Assembly (NCBI GenBank): GCA_033807775.1
Contig: CM066325.1
Span: forward strand, 19,091,301 to 19,155,300
Source of the DNA: Saussurea involucrata
Taxonomy: Eukaryota > Streptophyta > Magnoliopsida > Asterales > Asteraceae
Direction: 5' to 3'
DNA: 64,000 bases
Both the position numbers and the translations under genes were made by a program. How positions within the stretch are numbered: the first letter of the stretch is position 1; the number at the start of each line of letters is the position of its first letter. This document shows, one piece after another, positions 35,287-46,449 of this stretch. The notes under the pieces are model-generated. The model had not been told where the DNA came from. It ran no database searches and saw only the letters and a program-made list of their open reading frames with translations.

Positions 35287-36036
35287 AATGAGTGATTGTT
35301 GTTTGTTTACCTACAGCTTTATAAGCTTAATGATCTGGACGGCTTATTCGATTAGCCATATAAGAGTATTTCTTTATGGCTTAATCGATAAGCCATTAAG
35401 CAAAATTGGTTATATAGAATAAGTCAAGACCCTTTACTTGTCCTCATTAAGCTACCTCAAACAAATTAATAGAAGTGTCTTAGAAATAATCCAACATTTC
35501 TCTTTGCCTCATTCAAGCCCATCGGTCTTCCATTTCTTAAATAGAAACAAATGTATTCAGACATACAATTTAACCCATACACGACTTAATGGGACGAAAA
35601 AGGTAAACAACTTATGAGTGTGTTTAACCAAGACATGAAGACATTATCCATATGAGAGATGTAGGATAAGAAAAAAATGGTCTACGAGGAAAACGTAGTC
35701 ATATAAGAGTCCTCAGAACAATGAATCGACAAGCCTTGCCAAAACGTCTGTCGATGAGCTTAATCACAATCAGCCATGAGGTTTGTTTTTTTGCGCCCAA
35801 TTTATTTCTGTTGCACATATACGCACACTTACAGGTTGATTTAGGATTCTTAGATCATGGTTACGGAATTCTGCATTAGAAACACAGAAATGTGCAAAAA
35901 AGCAAGACGTCATCATAAACAATTCATTCCCTACGTTTAGATTTGTAACATACGGAGAAAGCTTTAGTAGTTTGAGAGAAAAATCAAACAAATTACAAAA
36001 CCTTGTTTGCATCCACTGTCGTTATTAGAACTCGTG

Positions 36037-36230
36037 TAACCACAAGGGTGGTAGCGTGGACTGCGTGGTGGATAAGCACAAGAGGATGATAAAAAATATA
36101 ACTCAGGTTCGAATCTTACTATCTACATATTCGTTTTGGCCACCTGAGATAATCTCCTAGGGGTTGTGGATGAAGCATTTGGTCACAATTTGTCATGGGA
36201 TTAGTCTGGGCGAAATGTCCATTTCCAAAA
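36037..36230 (+). mobile_element. Older tRNA-derived SINE, unit B orthologue
   Basis: Fuller copy of the SINE at 31894-32439: AACCACAAGGGTGGTAGCG start, box B GGTTCGAATC, end at TTTCCAAAAG. Possible flanking repeat around AGAACTCGTGT / AGAAGTGTGTGT. Confidence 0.5.
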
Positions 36231-36520
36231 GAAGTGTGTGTATAGATGGATAATCATTTACAAACCCAATAAATTGTATAAACTTATAAACCAGTTCTCG
36301 TAACAATGGCTTTACAATGTTGTTTCATATCTTAAACGTTTAAGACTATTTTGTGCGTGGAAATAAAAGTCCCTAATGTTTCACATGTGAAACAACCCGT
36401 ATAAACGCTGCATTTTCACACGTAGTTGTAAGTTTCTACGGATTATTGGGTTTGTAAAAGAAGGGGTATATATAATTTGTGAATTTGGTAGCGCGTAAGT
36501 GGAAGCAGGGCACATTTGTT

Positions 36521-36726
36521 TTTTTGTTTTTTTTTGGGAAGGGTGTCATAGGCTATGCCTAGACTAATCCCTTGGCAAATTATGACTGTAAGACATCAAC
36601 CCTGATTAAACCTCAGTGGCCACAACCCACAATTGTTGTGTACGTCTGGATTAGAACCCTGGGCAGATGGGATATTCCACCACATCCACCAGGGCCTTAA
36701 CCAATACGCCACAACCCTTGTGGTTC
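36521..36726 (-). mobile_element. tRNA-derived SINE, unit B only
   Basis: Same family as 35097-35286 in reverse: T-run on the left and box B complement GGATTAGAACCC. Target duplication AGGGCACATTTGTT / AGGACACCTTTGTT at 36507-36520 and 36727-36740 (two mismatches). Unit A has the empty site near 32765-32785. Confidence 0.5.
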
Positions 36727-37122
36727 AGGACACCTTTGTTATAAGCAAGTATTCACAATGAAAAAGGGCCAAGTGAGGATACAATGTTCCTACCTTTCTT
36801 TACTGTCATTTAGGGTGTGTTTGACATATGGAGCGGTACAAGACAGAACAAAAACTTGTTGTCCATTATTGGTACGACAATTAGACTACTGGACACAACC
36901 GAGAGGGACAAAAATGTATTTTCATAGCATTTGGTACGACTTTTCTCAAAATTTTGATTGTTTCAACTACAAAGACATCAAACGATTACTTTTAATGTTA
37001 AATTGCCAGAAAGTTCATAGAAACAAGATTTTGAAAAAACATCCAAAATTAAAATTGCAATAGAATAATCACCATACCAGTATAGACACTAGCGGTTTAA
37101 CCCGTTGTGACTGTTGGAGTAA

Positions 37123-37406
37123 GGTGTCGTTTACCAAATGCTTACTGGGTAAGTGCTTACCAAGTTGCATTATGTTACCGGATGAATATGGTAAAGACCA
37201 AAAATCTTACCTGGTAAGAGCGAGGCAAGGACCAAGAGTCTTACCCGATAAGTGAGGACGGAGACTCTTACCATTGTTAGCACTTACCGAGTAAATTGTT
37301 GCATATGATAACGTTTTTGTGGACTAAAATCTTACCCGGTAAGCAAGCGATAGTGTTGAATTTCATCGGTAAGCGCTTACTGGGTAAGTGTTTGATAAAC
37401 GGCCCC
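37123..37406. mobile_element. Tourist-like MITE, unit B only (284 bp)
   Basis: Termini GGTGTCGTTTACCAAATGC and the complement of GGTAAGTGTTTGATAAACGGCCCC, with TAA on both sides (37120-37122, 37407-37409). Unit A has the uninterrupted GGAGTAATTCATCG. The same family occurs at 58508-58770. Confidence 0.5.
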
Positions 37407-37448
37407 TAATTCATCGTACCCATTTGTGGGTTCACCATGTGGATACAG

Positions 37449-38423
37449 CTCAAACGATCATGTGAGAAGTTGAGGTTAACGCGAGAAGCGTGAGAAGTGG
37501 ATTTGAACCGTTGATCACTTTTAATCAAATGCCCTCCCATGAATTGTGGCTTAGAAGGGATTTGATCCGGTGCATCTTATCTCGGTGCAACTCATCCTAA
37601 TGTGCATCCCTTTTTCATCCAATGGTCGATTAAAAGTGATCAAATTCTTTCTGAGCAGCAATTCATGGGAGGACATTTTAAAAGTGATCCAACGGTTGAT
37701 AACCACTTCTCACGCTTCTCACTTTAACCTCAATTTCTCACCGGAACCTAGGGCTGACAATGGGTAAGGGTAAACCTGTTACCCGTTATGTTTCGACCTG
37801 TTAGATAAGGGTATGGATAAAGAAAATTTTATCCACTTATCCGTTACTTGTTTACCCGAAATTTTAGTGGGTAGGGTATGGATAAACGGTTTTTTCGTTA
37901 CCCGTTACGATATAATAAATGTTGTCGTATATTAATATGTACTTTAATTTATTTTTTATATTTATCGAGTAAAATTTTCATGATGATTAAACAACAAACA
38001 AGACGGGTTCAAGTGAATAAATAGAATAAAAAGTGTTCTTATTTTATAATTTTTATATTTTGTTAATATTATACTATGATTATTCAATTATTCTTTGGAA
38101 ATAATAAAATGTTTAGTATACATATTAGATATAAAATAGTAACTATATTTATGAGCTTATGTTTTACTTATACATTTGAGATTTAACGATATCAATTATA
38201 GTTTAAAATAAAATTTTGTTTTACCATTTGTCCATTACCCGTTTCGTTACCCAATATTTTTAATGGGTGGGGTAGGATATGGATAAGGGTTTTATGAGAC
38301 GGATAATTACCCGTTTCGCTACTCGTTATTTTAAATTGATTGGATAACGGATTTAACTCTACCCTACCGTACCCATACCCTATTCGTTGCCAGCTAGCCC
38401 TACTGGAACCCAACCCGTGGTCC
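37449..38423. mobile_element. Composite unit B insertion flanked by GTGGATACAG
   Basis: A 10-bp repeat GTGGATACAG (37439-37448, 38424-38433) brackets DNA absent from unit A. Inside, 37452-37740 is a near-palindrome with arms of about 60 bp (GTGAGAAGTTGAGGTTAACG ... complement near 37690-37740), followed by a hAT element. A 9-10 bp duplication suggests a Mutator-like foldback element, but the extreme ends are not complementary. Confidence 0.5.
37749..38402. mobile_element. Non-autonomous hAT element (654 bp)
   Basis: Ends TAGGGCTGACAA and TTGCCAGCTAGCCCTA. The 8-bp target repeats CCGGAACC (37741-37748) and CTGGAACC (38403-38410) have one mismatch. Subterminal GTTACCCG/GGGTAACGG-like motifs are abundant. 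No transposase. Confidence 0.5.
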
Positions 38424-38729
38424 GTGGATACAGTGAGTCTTATGTTACAACCATACTTGTATTCTTTTTGTTTCTTGTAGCTTAATAGTATGGGTAATTG
38501 TTGATCCTAAGACGATATTTTAATGACTAGGTTCATATCGAGTTTACAATAGCACATAAAAAGTATCATATTTATTCAAAATCATACAATGGTATCCATA
38601 AAAGAATTGCGTACATAGCATGTTTCTTGACAAACTCACGAGTTTGAGAAAGAACATGTAAAAATCAATGGAAAACAAGAGAAAATCGTAAACAATAACA
38701 TAATGTTGCCGCATATAGTAGTTAATAAC

Positions 38730-40265
38730 TTAGAACACCGTAGCATAGGCGACAACAAGTAGTGAAGATACTATAGGAATGGCTGCGAATCTTGTTGAGG
38801 GTGCATCTGATGAACCGTTATCCGTTGATGGCACAGTGTTCGTTTGAGTGTCTGTACCCGAAGGGTTTTCTGAAGATGAAGGCGTTGTTCCTGAAGGAGA
38901 GTTCGTTGGAGGAGATGCTGCCGAATTTCAAAACATAGAACAAACAAATCAACGATAAGTAGATAAAAGGGTCACTGGCCCCACGATACCTGGGTTACCG
39001 GTAGTGCCCAACCTCCATGTAGGTCAAGGGTTCAAAACTCACCAAAGGCGAGAAGTGTGTGTGTGTGTGTATTTGTCGTATATAAGAGCATCTTCAACGA
39101 ATTCTTAAAAATGGAGAAATAAAAAGTTAAGATCTCTATAAAAAGTTACCTTCGTCTCCAACAAATTCTTTATTTTGGAGATCACATAATTATTTATATT
39201 ATTAAAATATTCAATACAACTTATAAAAGATTGTTTCTCTTTTCTAAACATTTAATTTCAAGCAATTTCATTGCTATAATTAATAAAAAGTAATTCTCTA
39301 TCATACGTAATCATTTTTGGAGAAATACTTTGGAGATTTTCATTATCTCTATCATACTTTCTCCATTTTGGAGAAGGTTTTGGGGAATCTGATCGAACCA
39401 AAATCACCAAAATTTCTATTTTTGGAGAATCTACTGGAGATGCTCTAAATATTATATATTTCAAAAGAATTGAATTTAACCTCAAAAAGAAGTTTACATA
39501 TAGTAATAAATAGAAGTTAAAAATTTAGATATGTAACACCCTAGATCCCAAAGTCGGTCAATTTAAAACCATTGTGGAAGTTATTAATATAGCCCACAAC
39601 CTTGAAGTTACAAGGAGCTGAGCTCACAATTTTTTTTTTTGAAAGACAATTGCATTTCAGGGGTGTCCTGGACTTAGTCCAGACTAATCCCCCTTCGACC
39701 CGGCCATGATTCGGCCACGATACAGCCCTCGACCCTGATATCCTAGCGTGCTCACCCCTGGATTCGAACCTGAGGTAGAAAGGGCTTCCACCACTTTCCC
39801 CCAGGCCTTTAACCAGTGGGCTACAACATCTTTGGATGGAGCTCACAAATATACTTATATGTCCATGTGGGATGGGTTGTTACAATATAATCCAAAAATA
39901 ATTAGAATGATAAGCTGCTAATAATTAGAAAGATTTATTTAGTTACCATTGCATTGGCTGGTTGGTGGAGTCTGGACATTGCAGGCCTTAGGCAACTCAA
40001 GAGCCTGAGTCTGATTGATGTTTATACCCATAGACGAACCACCACCACTAAGGACTTCACATAGACACTGTGGCTGTGACCGGACCACGCTGGCTAGTTG
40101 GGTGCAACATCCTGAGGATGGTGTTGACGAGTTACCAGAAATGTAGTTGAGGCACGGTGACATGCTAATTAGCACACTTGTGCACCCCGAAGATTGAGCC
40201 ATTGCGGTTCCATAGAGGGCGGCCATTGTGATCGCTAAGATCATCATAGTTTGATGTTGTGCCAT
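38730..40265 (-). CDS. GPI-anchored-type non-specific lipid transfer protein (LTPG/xylogen-like), copy B
   Basis: Exons 39947-40265 and 38730-38917, joined in the same phase as copy A (GTAACT donor, TTCGGCAG acceptor), again giving 168 residues. Exon 1 differs from copy A at four of 106 residues and keeps all eight cysteines. Exon 2 differs more but keeps the Ser/Thr/Pro-rich stretch and a hydrophobic tail ending VVAYATVF. No stop or frameshift was seen, so both copies look functional. The 1029-bp intron contains a Harbinger MITE and a SINE; without insertions the introns are about 447 (B) and 431 bp (A). The TATA box is at 40379-40386. Which copy is ancestral cannot be told from the window. 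Confidence 0.5.
39086..39445. mobile_element. PIF/Harbinger MITE in the intron of gene B (360 bp)
   Basis: Termini GAGCATCTTCAACGAATTCT and the complement of AGAATCTACTGGAGATGCTC, with TAA on both sides (39083-39085, 39446-39448). Absent from gene A, whose intron carries the Mutator MITE at the corresponding spot. Confidence 0.5.
39630..39838 (-). mobile_element. Second-family tRNA-derived SINE in the intron of gene B
   Basis: On the minus strand: GTAGCCCACTGGTTAAAGG (box A), GGTTCGAATCC (box B) and a terminal A-run (T-run at 39630). Target duplication GAGCTCACAA at 39620-39629 and 39839-39848. Absent from gene A. Confidence 0.5.
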
Positions 40266-40975
40266 TTGGGTTTTTTTTCTGGGATTTTGGTGTGTTTTTT
40301 GTAATGTAGTTTGGGTGGAATAAAAGATAGGAGATTGAAGTTCTGGTTTTGGTTAAGAGTATGGAGATCTTTTGTATCTATATATAGGAGTTGGCTTGGC
40401 TGAGTCAACCCTTGGAGGTGTTGTATATAGGTTACCTACTTTTCCTACTTTATAACATTGGTCACCAAAGAGATTGCAAATGGGGTGGTTTAGTGTCCAA
40501 TTGTAGGAAGTAAACTAAATTAAATCAAACGAAACCAGTAAATCTCAGATAAAGTAGGGCTACGAACCCAGTAAAAATCCCAGATGAAGTAGTAAATGAA
40601 TAATTTTTTGTATAAATATAACTTGTTCATGTAATAAATAGTAAATGAATAATTGTTGTTTGTTTACCCACAACTTTATAAGCTTAATGATTTGGACGGC
40701 TTATTCGATTAGCCATATAAGAGTATTTCTTTATGGCTTAATCGATAAGCCATTAAGCAAAAATGGTTGTATAGAATAAGTTTAAGACCCTTTACTTGTC
40801 CTCATTAAGCCACCTCAAACAAATTAATAGAAGCGTCTTAGAAAATAATCCAACATTTTCTCTTTGCCTTATGAGTGTGTTTAACCAAGACATGAAGACA
40901 TTATCCATATGAGAGATGTAGGATAAGAAAAAAAAATGGTCTACGAGGAAAATTTAGTCATATATACTTATTTAA

Positions 40976-41345
40976 TAAGTCGGAAACAAACGGTCATAAG
41001 TTACTTACGCATTAAGTCATCTAGCCCGTTAAGTCCATTATTAAGCTATAATCAAATACCACATTGGTATTTTTAATCATGTGTAGATGTTAAAAGCTAA
41101 CACATCCCTTTACTTTTGTTGAATTGTGAACACTTGACTTCTCTAATAATATTGAGTTTTACCATTAATCTGGATACCAACAAGCTTTTCATGTTTAAAA
41201 TAAATAATGCCTTTTAATTATTAAGTGGGTCAAGAGGGATTTTATTAGTTAAATTAGGCGACCTACTCAAAGCATAAAATTGGCATCTGGTGACTAACAA
41301 CCAAAGTCTATAAAACAAATACCCTTTCGATTATTTGGTTGGGAT
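40976..41345. other. Intergenic DNA after the duplication
   Basis: Nothing recognisable; moderately AT-rich with no credible frame. Confidence 0.5.
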
Positions 41346-41777
41346 TTAGAGATGGTCAAAATGGGTCCGGTCGGTTTCAGGATCGCTTGGGACCGGTTAC
41401 GATCCGATGGTCCATGACCAGTTACAAGTTTTATGGAAATTTAAGTTTTGGCTGTAACTGGCAACCGATTATAATACAAAATTTTCAAGTTTTTGTTCAA
41501 ATATCTGAAGTTTTTTTTGTTTTTTTTTCCAAGAGTCGAAGTAATATTATTATTTAAAATGTATTTCGAAAATCGTAATTATAAAATAATTTTTTTTGCG
41601 TAAAAAAGATTTTCCTTTTTTAAAAAAAAAACCAGGTTAGGCGTGCGATTGGGACTAGTTGCCCGGTCCAATGATTAGTCTTATGATTTTTAGTCGGGAC
41701 AAGGACCGGCCGACCTGATTTTAAAGGGATCTATTTGCGACTCGCTCAGCCCATGGTCAATTTTTAACCATTTCTAA
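41346..41777. mobile_element. Possible hAT-type MITE (about 430 bp)
   Basis: Termini TAGAGATGGTCAAAA and the complement of TTTTTAACCATTTCTA are related and the interior has GGTCCGGTCGG motifs. No clear 8-bp duplication was found, so it is only a candidate. Confidence 0.5.
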
Positions 41778-42040
41778 ATTGAGAGTTAGATCTGACATTA
41801 AAGAAAAGAACAAAAGTTGGGGATCTATTTCAAATCTGGTCCAATATTTGGGAAAAAAAGTTAATTATCCGCGATCTCAAAATTCGGTCCAATATTGGGT
41901 CCAAAACGTTTAGGATCATCGATCAAGTTTGATTAGAAGTGGTTAGGTTTATCGATCATGTATTAGATGGTTGGACCCATATGTTTGGTCCATTGGTTTT
42001 GTAGGTCAGGTTCACGACAAAATCTCAAAAAAAAAAATAG
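41778..42040. other. Intergenic DNA
   Basis: Several GGTCCAATATT repeats (41840-41900); no gene seen. Confidence 0.5.
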
Positions 42041-42223
42041 AAAACTGAAGAACACCCTGGTAGACGATATGAACTTGTGCATATAAGTAATTTGTAATAT
42101 ACACACATGTATATGTACAAGTACATTATGCATTTGTGCATAAAAACAAAAAAAAAACATTTTACATGTATGCACAAGTGTATACCATCCAGATGAAAGG
42201 CCACCAGGGTGTTCTTCAGTTTT
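42041..42223. mobile_element. Small foldback element with perfect 21-bp inverted ends
   Basis: AAAACTGAAGAACACCCTGG (42041) reappears inverted at 42203-42223. The interior contains further inverted copies of ACTTGTGCAT, so much of the 183 bp can fold into one hairpin. A target duplication was not identified. Confidence 0.5.
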
Positions 42224-42885
42224 TCGTTTTTTAAAGGTTTTCCACTGAACCTCCCTCTGGTTTTGTATTGGGTCTAAGTGGGACTAGGCTTATACTTTCC
42301 GCTATATATAATTTTGGAGTTTCTACATAAATAAGAGTGAATTACATTGGTAGTCCTTATGGTTTGTTTAAATTTGGATTTGGTCTTTAAAACAAACTAT
42401 CTAAATTGGTGGTTCCTAACTTTTCATTTCATAACACCCATGGTCCTCCACTGACTAATGTTAGTTAGCAACCATTAATCGGTTTCTAAACAAACTATAG
42501 GGATCAAACTTGTTCTGCTTTAGTATTTAATGTGATTCATTTTTTTTACTAAAAAATATTTTAAACATCAAATAACAAATAAAATTTCTTAAAATAGAAT
42601 ACATATTAAATAAAAATCTTTATATTTATTTAAAAACTATTAAATTCAAAAAGAAAAACAAAACCTTCAAAAATCTCAAGTTTAGAAAAACTAAGGAAAT
42701 CAAGATAAATTCACATATCTTTTAAGTTAAGAATTGAAATATGCGATCAAAATATTGAAAATTAAGTTTGGTTAATGTTAAATTATTAATATTTATTCGA
42801 AGTACAAATAATTATAATAACAACAAAATAAAAATTATAAATTACGATTAAAAAAACACAGATTACTTGAGCAATTAGAAAATTA
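42224..42885. other. AT-rich DNA with a possible MULE MITE remnant
   Basis: GTGAATTACATTGGTAGTCC (42341) and the loosely complementary AACAAACTATAGGGATCAAA (42492) resemble Mutator-type MITE ends. No gene seen. Confidence 0.5.
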
Positions 42886-43192
42886 TTACTACGACAAGAT
42901 TAGGTTTATATGAAGCCAAAAACAAATAAGCGTCCTAATAAACAACTTTGTAAGACTTAATTTATAGGATCAAAATATAAAACGTCCTAACTAATGACAT
43001 TGCAATAAGTTTATAAGTTGATTTTGGATATTCTAACACGTTTTTAATACAAAACTTTGCATTATCATATTTATATATATGACACTATTTAGAAAAAGTT
43101 TCCTATAAAAACAAGCATCTTATAAAAATATGGGCTTTTAGGACACTTGACTTTTTTTGATGTCATATAAATCTAATTTTGTTACTGTGATA
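42886..43192. mobile_element. Inverted-repeat element, possibly CACTA-like MITE
   Basis: TTACTACGACAAGATTAGGT... at the left pairs imperfectly with ...CTAATTTTGTTACTGTGAT at the right over about 28 bp. Subterminal GCGTCCTAA-type motifs occur. Family assignment is weak and no target duplication is clear. Confidence 0.5.
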
Positions 43193-43419
43193 GTTTTTTC
43201 TTATGTATTATTAATTATTAAGTATATATATTAATATACAATATATAGAGAGTAAATTACATATTATGTCCCTATAATTAAAAGTGATAAAAAATACACT
43301 CTTAATTAACCTACTTAATAGAAAAATCCAACAAAATTAATGATAGAGACTCAATACGTAATAAATTGCAAAACATATATACATCCAAATATTTTAAAGG
43401 GAAAATATGATATTTTAAA
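43193..43419. other. AT-rich spacer ending in the TATTTTAAA target site
   Basis: No gene. Bases 43411-43419 are the left copy of TATTTTAAA. Confidence 0.5.
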
Positions 43420-45126
43420 GGGAAATTGCCTCAAATAGCCATTTTATACCTAAGGTTTCTTTAAATAGCCATTTTAAACATCTAATTCCAAAAATGGCCA
43501 AAACTTACGCATACAAACTTACGCACAGAGTTTTCTGTGCGTAAGTTTCATTTTTCCCAAAAAAAAAATTAAAAAAACGATTTTTTTTTAAAAACTTACG
43601 CACAGAAAACTCTGTGCGTAAGTTTTAATCCTAAGTGTATGCGTAAGTTTTTTTTTTTGCACCACGTAGGCTCCACGTGGAAAACCTAAACTTACGCACA
43701 GAGATTAAAAACTTACGCACAGAGTTTTCTGTGCGTAAGTTTTTTAAAAAATCGCTTTTTTTCATTTTTTTTGGGAAAAATGAAACTTACGCACAGAAAA
43801 CTCTGTGCGTTTCTATGCGTAAGTTTTCATTTTTTTTTTATAAAAAATTATTCAATCAATTTTTTTCAATAAATTATTTAAAAAATGTTTTTCCAAAATA
43901 ATCAAATTATTTTAAAAAATTATTTAGAAATACTTTTTTTTAAACAATTTGATTATTTTCTAAAATGTTTATCCAAAAAATTAATTTTTTTAACAAGAAA
44001 CCCATAAGTCATCTTCTTGGAAAAAATTAAAAAAAATTGTAAAAAATTAAAAAAAATAAACTTACGATTTTTTTATTATGCGTAAGTTTATTTTTTTTAA
44101 TTTTTTTTAATTTTTTACAATTTATGCGTAAGTTTATTTTTTTTAATAAACAATTTTTAAATTTTTTTTTATTATTATGCGTAAGTTTATTTTTTTTAAT
44201 TTTTTATAATTTTTTACAATTTATGCATTAGTTTATTTTTTTTAATAAACAATTTTTTACAATTTTTTTTATGCGTAAGTTTATTTATTTAATTTTTTTT
44301 AATTTTTTACAATTTATACGTAAGTTTATTTTTTTTAATAAAAAAAAATAAACAATTTTTTACAATTTTTTTTAATAAACAACTTTTTACTTTTATGCGT
44401 AAGTTTGAAAAGAACAATTTTTTTACTTGAACAATTTTTTACTTGAACAATTTTTTACTTTTATGCGTAAGTTTAAAAAAAAACAATTTTTTTACTTAAA
44501 CAATTTTTTTACGATGCGTAATTTTTTTACTTAAAAAATTATTTAGAAATAATTTTTTTTAAACAATTTGATTATTTTCTAAAATGTTTTTCCAAAAAAT
44601 TAATTTTTTTTAAAAAAATCAATTGAATCCGTATGAATTGAATTAAAGCTGGTTTTACTGTGTTGTGTCAAATCACTGAAAATGAATCGGATTCTTTCTT
44701 AAACAAAAAAAAATATTAAAACTTACGCATAGAAACTTACGCACAGAGTTTTCTGTGCGTAAGTTTCATTTTTCCCAAAAAAAAATGAAAAAAACGATTT
44801 TTTAAAAAACTTACGCACAGAAAACTCTGTGCGTAAGTTTTTAATCTCTGTGCGTAAGTTTAGGTTTTCCACGTGGAGCCTACGTGGTGCAAAAAAAAAC
44901 TTACGCATACACTTAGGATTAAAACTTACGCACAGAGTTTTCTGTGCGTAAGTTTTTAAAAAAAATCGTTTTTTTAATATTTTTTTTGGGAAAAATGAAA
45001 CTTACGCACAGAAAACTCTGTGCGTAAGTTTGTATGCGTAAGTTTTGGCCATTTTTGGAATTAGATGTTTAAAATGGCTATTTAAAGAAACCTTATGTAT
45101 AAAATGGCTATTTGAGTCAATTTCCC
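43420..45126. mobile_element. Non-autonomous foldback Mutator-like element (1707 bp)
   Basis: Ends GGGAAATTGCCTCAAATAGC and its near-exact complement with a 9-bp duplication TATTTTAAA (43411-43419, 45127-45135). The inverted arms run about 400 bp (43420-43830 against 44720-45126). Both arms carry many hairpins of the type ACTTACGCACAGA-loop-TCTGTGCGTAAGT. The centre (44040-44530) is T-rich with repeated ATGCGTAAGTTT. No transposase. Confidence 0.5.
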
Positions 45127-45216
45127 TATTTTAAAGAGGTAAATTCAAATTTGGTCCTTGTGGTTTACATGAAATAACGAGTAAGGTCCCTAAACTTTTT
45201 ATTTAACAAAGAAAGT

Positions 45217-46449
45217 TGTTGGACAACCTAGGGGGGGGGTAAGGTTGTATTTAAAATCTTTTACTTTCAAAAATTCTTTTATAAATAAATACAGTACAGA
45301 AACAGTATAAATAAATCAGAGTATACAAATAGTAAATACACAACAATTATATAAACAGATATAATTAAAATGCACAGAGATTATATAAATAAATATAAAT
45401 GCAAAGCAGTTTATATAAATAAATATAATAAAGCACAGCGGAATAAATAACGAGATAAGGGATAGAGATACTTGACACAGAGATTTACTGATTTACCACC
45501 AACTGTGATAAACCAGCAGCCGAGACACTTCTCGACACGATCCAATAAATGTATTCTTTACGGTAGAAATACAAACCAAGTACAAAGGTATTTGTAATAG
45601 TTTCTCAAGCCTCTGCTATGAGATAAACAGGATCACACACCCGTTATTCAAAAACTTACAAGAGGAGTATAACTCACAATGGGTAATCACTCTTGTATAA
45701 TATCTCACACTTGGATATTTTATAAAAAAGGTTTTATAAAATATATATTAATTAAGTGAGAGTGAGAGAGCTGAGAGAGGTTGCAGCTTGTTGTTGTTGG
45801 TTGTTGTCTGAGGTTTTTTTGTCTTCATCAACAGCATGCTTCATATATACCAAGAAGCTCCAACGGTCATGTGCAGCCGCGGTATACCGCCAAAAGGCAC
45901 GCGGTATACCGCCGTCAGAAAAGTGCGCTGACACATCAAACGGCTACATGCAAAGTTGGCAGGAAAAATCGTACCCGCGGTATACCGGCTGTACCGCCGC
46001 GGTATACCGCCGTCAGAAAAGTAATCTTCAACCAATAGGAATTGCACACGGGCCTGCCGCGGTATACCGGCTGTACACCCGCGGTATACCGCCAAAAGTG
46101 TACCCGCGGTATACCGGGTATTCCCCACGGTATACCGTCGTCAGAAAAGAAACCTTTCCAGAACTGCAACCAAATCTTGCTGATCTTCTTAAAACCTTTA
46201 TTAAAATTAATTTATGGGTTTTTAGAAATATCCAAGTGGTATATTATTTTAGGGTGTTTATCATTATTAGTTATAAACAATAATGACGACGTAAACACTT
46301 CCGTCTTGAACCCTTCAGATTAAATCTTCGTGTTCTTCAACAACTGCACACTTGGATTAATTTGTTAGATAAACAATAATGCGTTGTGTTTGTAATCATC
46401 AAAATAAATATATATAAATATATAGAGATGTGGTACACTTGCACCAACA
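45217..46449 (-). repeat. 3' LTR of the gag-only copia element
   Basis: Starts TGTTGGACAACC and ends TGCACCAACA on the plus strand. Bases 45877-46138 hold eight copies of the palindrome GGTATACC, mostly within CCGCGGTATACCGC, spaced irregularly. Open frames across it are by-products of these repeats. Confidence 0.5.

Larger units (their letters stand above)
31560..35704. repeat. Tandem segmental duplication, unit A
   Basis: Starts near TCATCAGAACAATGAATCGA and continues through an ancestral SINE, the GTGTGTTTGG region at 32850, the lipid-transfer gene and its upstream flank. Unit B repeats the same order. The junction lies near 35700, where the TCTACGAGGAAAA...GTCATATA end of unit A meets the repeated exon fragment. 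Confidence 0.5.
35705..40975. repeat. Tandem segmental duplication, unit B
   Basis: Repeats unit A from the truncated exon fragment through the lipid-transfer gene to TCTACGAGGAAAATTTAGTC. It is about 1.1 kb longer because of unit-specific insertions (36521-36726, 37123-37406, 37449-38423, 39086-39445, 39630-39838). Confidence 0.5.

Noticed and set aside
45756..46283. A 175-codon frame and several others over the copia LTR, duplicated at 49024-49551
   Set aside because: They run through GGTATACC palindrome repeats in both directions, giving repeated Gly-Ile-Pro or Arg-Tyr-Thr residues; these are repeat artefacts.
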